A stretch of 64,000 nt of DNA from Maniola hyperantus. Its lineage: Eukaryota; Arthropoda; Insecta; Lepidoptera; Nymphalidae. Under the pieces are notes generated by a model. The model ran no database searches, was not told the DNA's origin, and saw only the letters and a list, made by a program, of their open reading frames with translations. Positions 61,373-64,000 of the stretch are shown in pieces; positions within the stretch are counted from its first letter, which is position 1; every line of letters begins with the position of its first letter. The stretch spans positions 13,662,720 through 13,726,719 of the forward strand of contig NC_048537.1 in NCBI RefSeq assembly GCF_902806685.2, in the 5' to 3' direction. A program made the position numbers and the translations under genes.

Positions 61373-61697
61373 GGTATACCAGAACGCTAGCAAAAACGAA
61401 GACAGGTGATAGTACAGATGATTACTGATATGATACGATAAAAAAACGCTATAAAAATATCCTATATTTTGTAAAAGTTCACGATATTTTGCAAATAAAA
61501 CATCTGACTGATCCTAGAGGTCATTCGGAGTCAATGCCACGTCGAACGTGGGTCATTGACCCGAGTTTTGAACGCTATACATTGCGGGTTTGAAAAATAC
61601 TAAATCACTAAAACTACAAAATGAGGGATTGGATTGTGTTTAGATAGTATTACCATAACGCTAAGTTTTTGCTAGCGTTCTGGTTACACCCTGTTAA
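61373..61697 (+). mobile_element. Family E inverted-repeat element, complete
   Basis: Ends GGGTATACCAGAACGCTAGC and GCTAGCGTTCTGGTTACACC, about 320 bp apart. Interior GGTGATAGTACAGATGATTA, AATAAAACATCTGACTGATC, and GTCATTGACCCGAGTTTTGA. Non-coding. Parts occur at 56058 and 33010/33660. Confidence 0.75.
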
Positions 61698-62519
61698 ATC
61701 AGAGTAGTGAATATAGTTGGCGATATTTCCAAAGGATCTCTACATCGTGGCCTTGCTTATAGCGTTCCTTATCAATGAAGTACCTGAGTAGCTCGAATAC
61801 GCCGAAGTAGACAAAAATAACTAACTAAAACTACTAAAAAACGGACTAAAAACGGAAGAGGTCGTTAACGACATGAGCGTGACCTATGCTCTGATGATGC
61901 CTCTGGCGCCAAAACTCCGATTAGACATGTTCATTTTAATATATTGCATAATGTTCTAATTGGCGAAAGGCGTGTCTGATAGCTTAATTAGTTCTAGTCC
62001 CGATGGACAGAAGTATGTCGATAACTCTATAGGTAAGTATTTGATTGCCTCTTGTTATCACACATTGCCACACATTTGCGGCTTTGCGAGAACTACAAAG
62101 TTTTTGCGTGAAAGAGTAACAAACATACACACAAACATAAACACACACATACAAACTTTCGCCTTTATAATATTAGTGTGATGTGATAAGAGCTAGAAAT
62201 CAACCATAAAAACAATATTGCACCGCTTTATATTATTACAAAGATTCTGTTCGTGCAACCTAATAAGCTCTCTCAACCTCAAAATTTCAATGTCGCTCAT
62301 TGCTTCTAATAATAATCGTATATCGTGAGAAGTTTGTTTTTACATCTACGTTTCCCACGATATCGAATAGGTCATATAAATAATTCTAACAATAACAAAA
62401 CATAGCTATTGTTTTTTAGGCCTTCACTGTAAAAAAATTAAGGCTACGTGAAATGTGGAAATCGCAACTTTTCGATGTATTTTTAGTAAGTTTCTACTCT
62501 GTCTAAGATTTTAAAGCTA
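61698..62519. other. No exon recognised; retroelement-like tail near 62120-62180
   Basis: ACACACACATACAAACTTTC then GCCTTTATAATATTAGTGTG is a typical 3' end of a lepidopteran non-LTR element. A frame at 61960-62181 crosses it. It contains TAG|GTAAGT at about 62031 but lacks an acceptor and homology. Confidence 0.4.
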
Positions 62520-63090
62520 ATCATCTGTCTGTCCGTCTGTCTGTCGTATCTGTTAAAAACCTATAGGGTACCTACTTCCGTTGCCCCAGATTCAAGAAAT
62601 GTGGCATGTAGGTAGGTGTTATAATAGCACAAGTAAATGAAAAAACCGAAAACCGTGACTTTGTGGTTACATCATAAAATTATTAATATTAAAATGAACG
62701 TTCGTTGTAAATGTATGTATAGGTACATTTTTTACATTTTATAATTTTTAGTCACTCAATTGGCAGCAAGCGAAGCGTAGCTTAGTGGTTAGAGCGTCGG
62801 GTGCGATCCCAGGAGACGCGGGTTCGAATCCTGCCGGTCTGCAATTTTTGATAGGAGTATAAAGTAGGTACGACCAGAGATAATATTACTTGTTAATATA
62901 TTATCTCTGGTACGACGTACGTATGTTCACCAAAAAATTAATTTAATAAATGAGATATAGATGGCGCAGTGCGTCATTAACTTGCAGTGTTCTACATAAA
63001 AGTGTTAGGTACGAGTATATCTTGTACGATGGTACGGAACCCTTCGTGAATCGTGTGCGAGTCCGACTCACACTTCACCGGTTTTTTTTG
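62520..63090 (+). repeat. Family G element split by a tRNA-like SINE-containing insert
   Basis: The left part at 62520-62690 ((GTCT)n, AAACCGTGACTTTGTGGTTA) and right part at 63028-63090 (GATGGTACGGAACCCTTCGT, CGAGTCCGACTCACACTTCA) match the two ends of family G. The middle holds a SINE at 62763-62845 and a short palindrome (TACGACCAGAGATAATATTA / TAATATATTATCTCTGGTACGA). Confidence 0.55.
62763..62845 (+). mobile_element. tRNA-like SINE head, family S4
   Basis: The A-box-like TAGCTTAGTGGTTAGAGCG and B box GGGTTCGAATCCTGCC are well formed, but the ends do not pair into a seven-base acceptor stem. Hence a tRNA-derived SINE or decayed tRNA rather than a working tRNA gene. Confidence 0.5.
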
Positions 63091-63414
63091 TTAAGTTCTA
63101 GCTTCAGCCTATACTAGATAGCCGTACTCATAGGTCCAATTGCACCAATCAGTAACAGCTAGAACCAAAGTCTGTGGTGTTATTAGTCTCTTACACCTAG
63201 CATTTCTCATTTAACTTACGATAGTTTATGTCACAATTATCTACCTACCTATCTAGTGTATTCATGACTATTATAATATACCTAATATGAATGGCTATTA
63301 TAATATTGATTGTTTCCTGCTTGATGGAATGCAAGGCGAGTTGGTGACAGGCACGGTAACACCTTTCGATAGTTTATATAACATTTAAAGTAGAAGCTTT
63401 ATATTATCTTAATT

Positions 63415-63530
63415 GATTAACGGGCCAACGAATTCCTGAAAGGCCGGCAACGCTTTGGCGGTTCCTCTTTTGCTGCAAATGCTCATGGGCGGCCCGCCTG
63501 CTCGTTTGCTCGCTCTTTTAAAATATATTT
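63415..63530 (-). repeat. Lepidopteran interspersed repeat, inverted relative of 59262
   Basis: AAGGCCGGCAACGCTTTGGC, GCAAATGCTCATGGGCGGCC, and CGCCTGCTCGTTTGCTCGCT. Confidence 0.65.
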
Positions 63531-63689
63531 TTTAGAAAAATGTATTTTCCCTTGCCTCCCGTGATGTTTGGTTTGATTATAAGGTAATGTCGCCGATTCT
63601 GTTATCTTGCTCTAAACTAAATTTATCTTTTTAATATTGCATCTTTTTCGTTTTAATATTGCCAAAAAAAGGTGAATTTAAAATTTAAA

Positions 63690-63850
63690 GACTAAATTTT
63701 AGTCGACGCTACTAATTTAAATAATAGGCCTGCCACTGGCAGCTAAAGTCACGAAGTTAGACAGTTTTTAAATTAAATTTAAACATCTCAAACTGTGTCT
63801 GCCCTTTTCTGAATACTCTAAAATTTAGTTGTGGTCAGAATCAGAGCCAA
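63690..63850. repeat. Fragment of the 13370-14005 foldback element
   Basis: GACTAAATTTTAGTCGACGC, AAACTGTGTCTGCCCTTTTC, and GAATACTCTAAAATTTAGTT, shared with the centre of that element. Confidence 0.5.
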
Positions 63851-64000
63851 TAAATGTGGCTTTAAAAGTGGCACGCCTGCTCTCAAAATTCCGCTCTGAA
63901 CAAAATCATGTTAATTATTATGCGAACTGCAACTATCATTGTTTGAACTGGTCTTAAGCCTTTATGTAGGCTGCATTCCATTCTCAAGGCAAGCATAGTT

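Noticed and set aside
61960..62181. Possible GEF exon ending at TAG|GTAAGT near 62031
   Set aside because: No acceptor upstream in frame, no ATG, no DH/PH similarity; it leads into a retroelement-like tail.
62763..62845. tRNA gene
   Set aside because: A- and B-box-like sequences are present, but no matching acceptor stem can be drawn; called a tRNA-derived SINE head.
1..64000. CRISPR arrays, bacterial operons, viral genomes
   Set aside because: No regularly spaced repeats with unique spacers other than one minisatellite, no clustered intronless genes, and no viral polymerase or capsid-like frames were seen.

Overview
The window is nuclear DNA of a moth or butterfly (Lepidoptera). It is AT-rich, introns follow GT-AG, and short tRNA-derived SINEs, Helitron-like elements and foldback MITEs of types common in lepidopteran genomes fill most of the sequence. 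I see no bacterial-type operons, CRISPR arrays, rRNA genes or intact tRNA genes. Lepidopteran assignment and repeat family names come from recognition, not from a search.

Three protein genes can be supported. (1) A three-exon plus-strand gene at 5182-9982, with a GC-rich promoter and 5' UTR exon at about 4540-4840. It encodes a 568-residue protein with an acidic/basic nuclear-type segment, a Cys-rich module resembling the N-terminal part of a family of transposase-like proteins, and a long glutamine-rich C-terminus. (2) The 5' portion of a large plus-strand gene, ten exons from 47250 to 55889, encoding the CRAL-TRIO (Sec14) and spectrin-repeat part of a DBS/MCF2L-type Rho guanine nucleotide exchange factor. 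Its DH-PH catalytic part is not seen and should lie beyond 64000. Three GC-associated short reading frames (18153, 26771, 37509) each end at a donor in exactly the phase needed to join exon 47250, so they are candidate alternative first exons. (3) An intronless minus-strand gene at 52764-53543, nested in an intron of gene 2, encoding a RING/coiled-coil protein of the CCNB1IP1/HEI10 (Zip3-type) meiotic crossover E3 ligase family.

The rest is a mosaic of mobile DNA. It includes: a 1,297-bp pogo-like element with intact terminal repeats and TA duplication but a deleted transposase (35394-36690); two hAT-type MITEs (one with a perfect 8-bp duplication); a family of GC-rich palindromes of 115-160 bp (eight copies or parts); several foldback elements; four tRNA-related SINE families; and many copies of two Helitron-like families and a roughly 450-bp element of unknown class. 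Several insertions are nested. Region by region: 1-4540 sparse and decayed repeats; 4540-9982 gene 1; 9983-37500 repeat-rich DNA holding two of the candidate first exons; 37509 third candidate first exon; 37600-47249 long intron or intergenic; 47250-55889 exons of gene 2 with gene 3 nested; 55890-64000 repeat-rich continuation, apparently intron.

Most notable: the CCNB1IP1-like gene inside the GEF gene; a dead tandem copy of the first CRAL-TRIO exon at about 47716-47905; and mobile elements that end within about 18-40 bp of the 3' splice site in four of the nine internal introns of gene 2.
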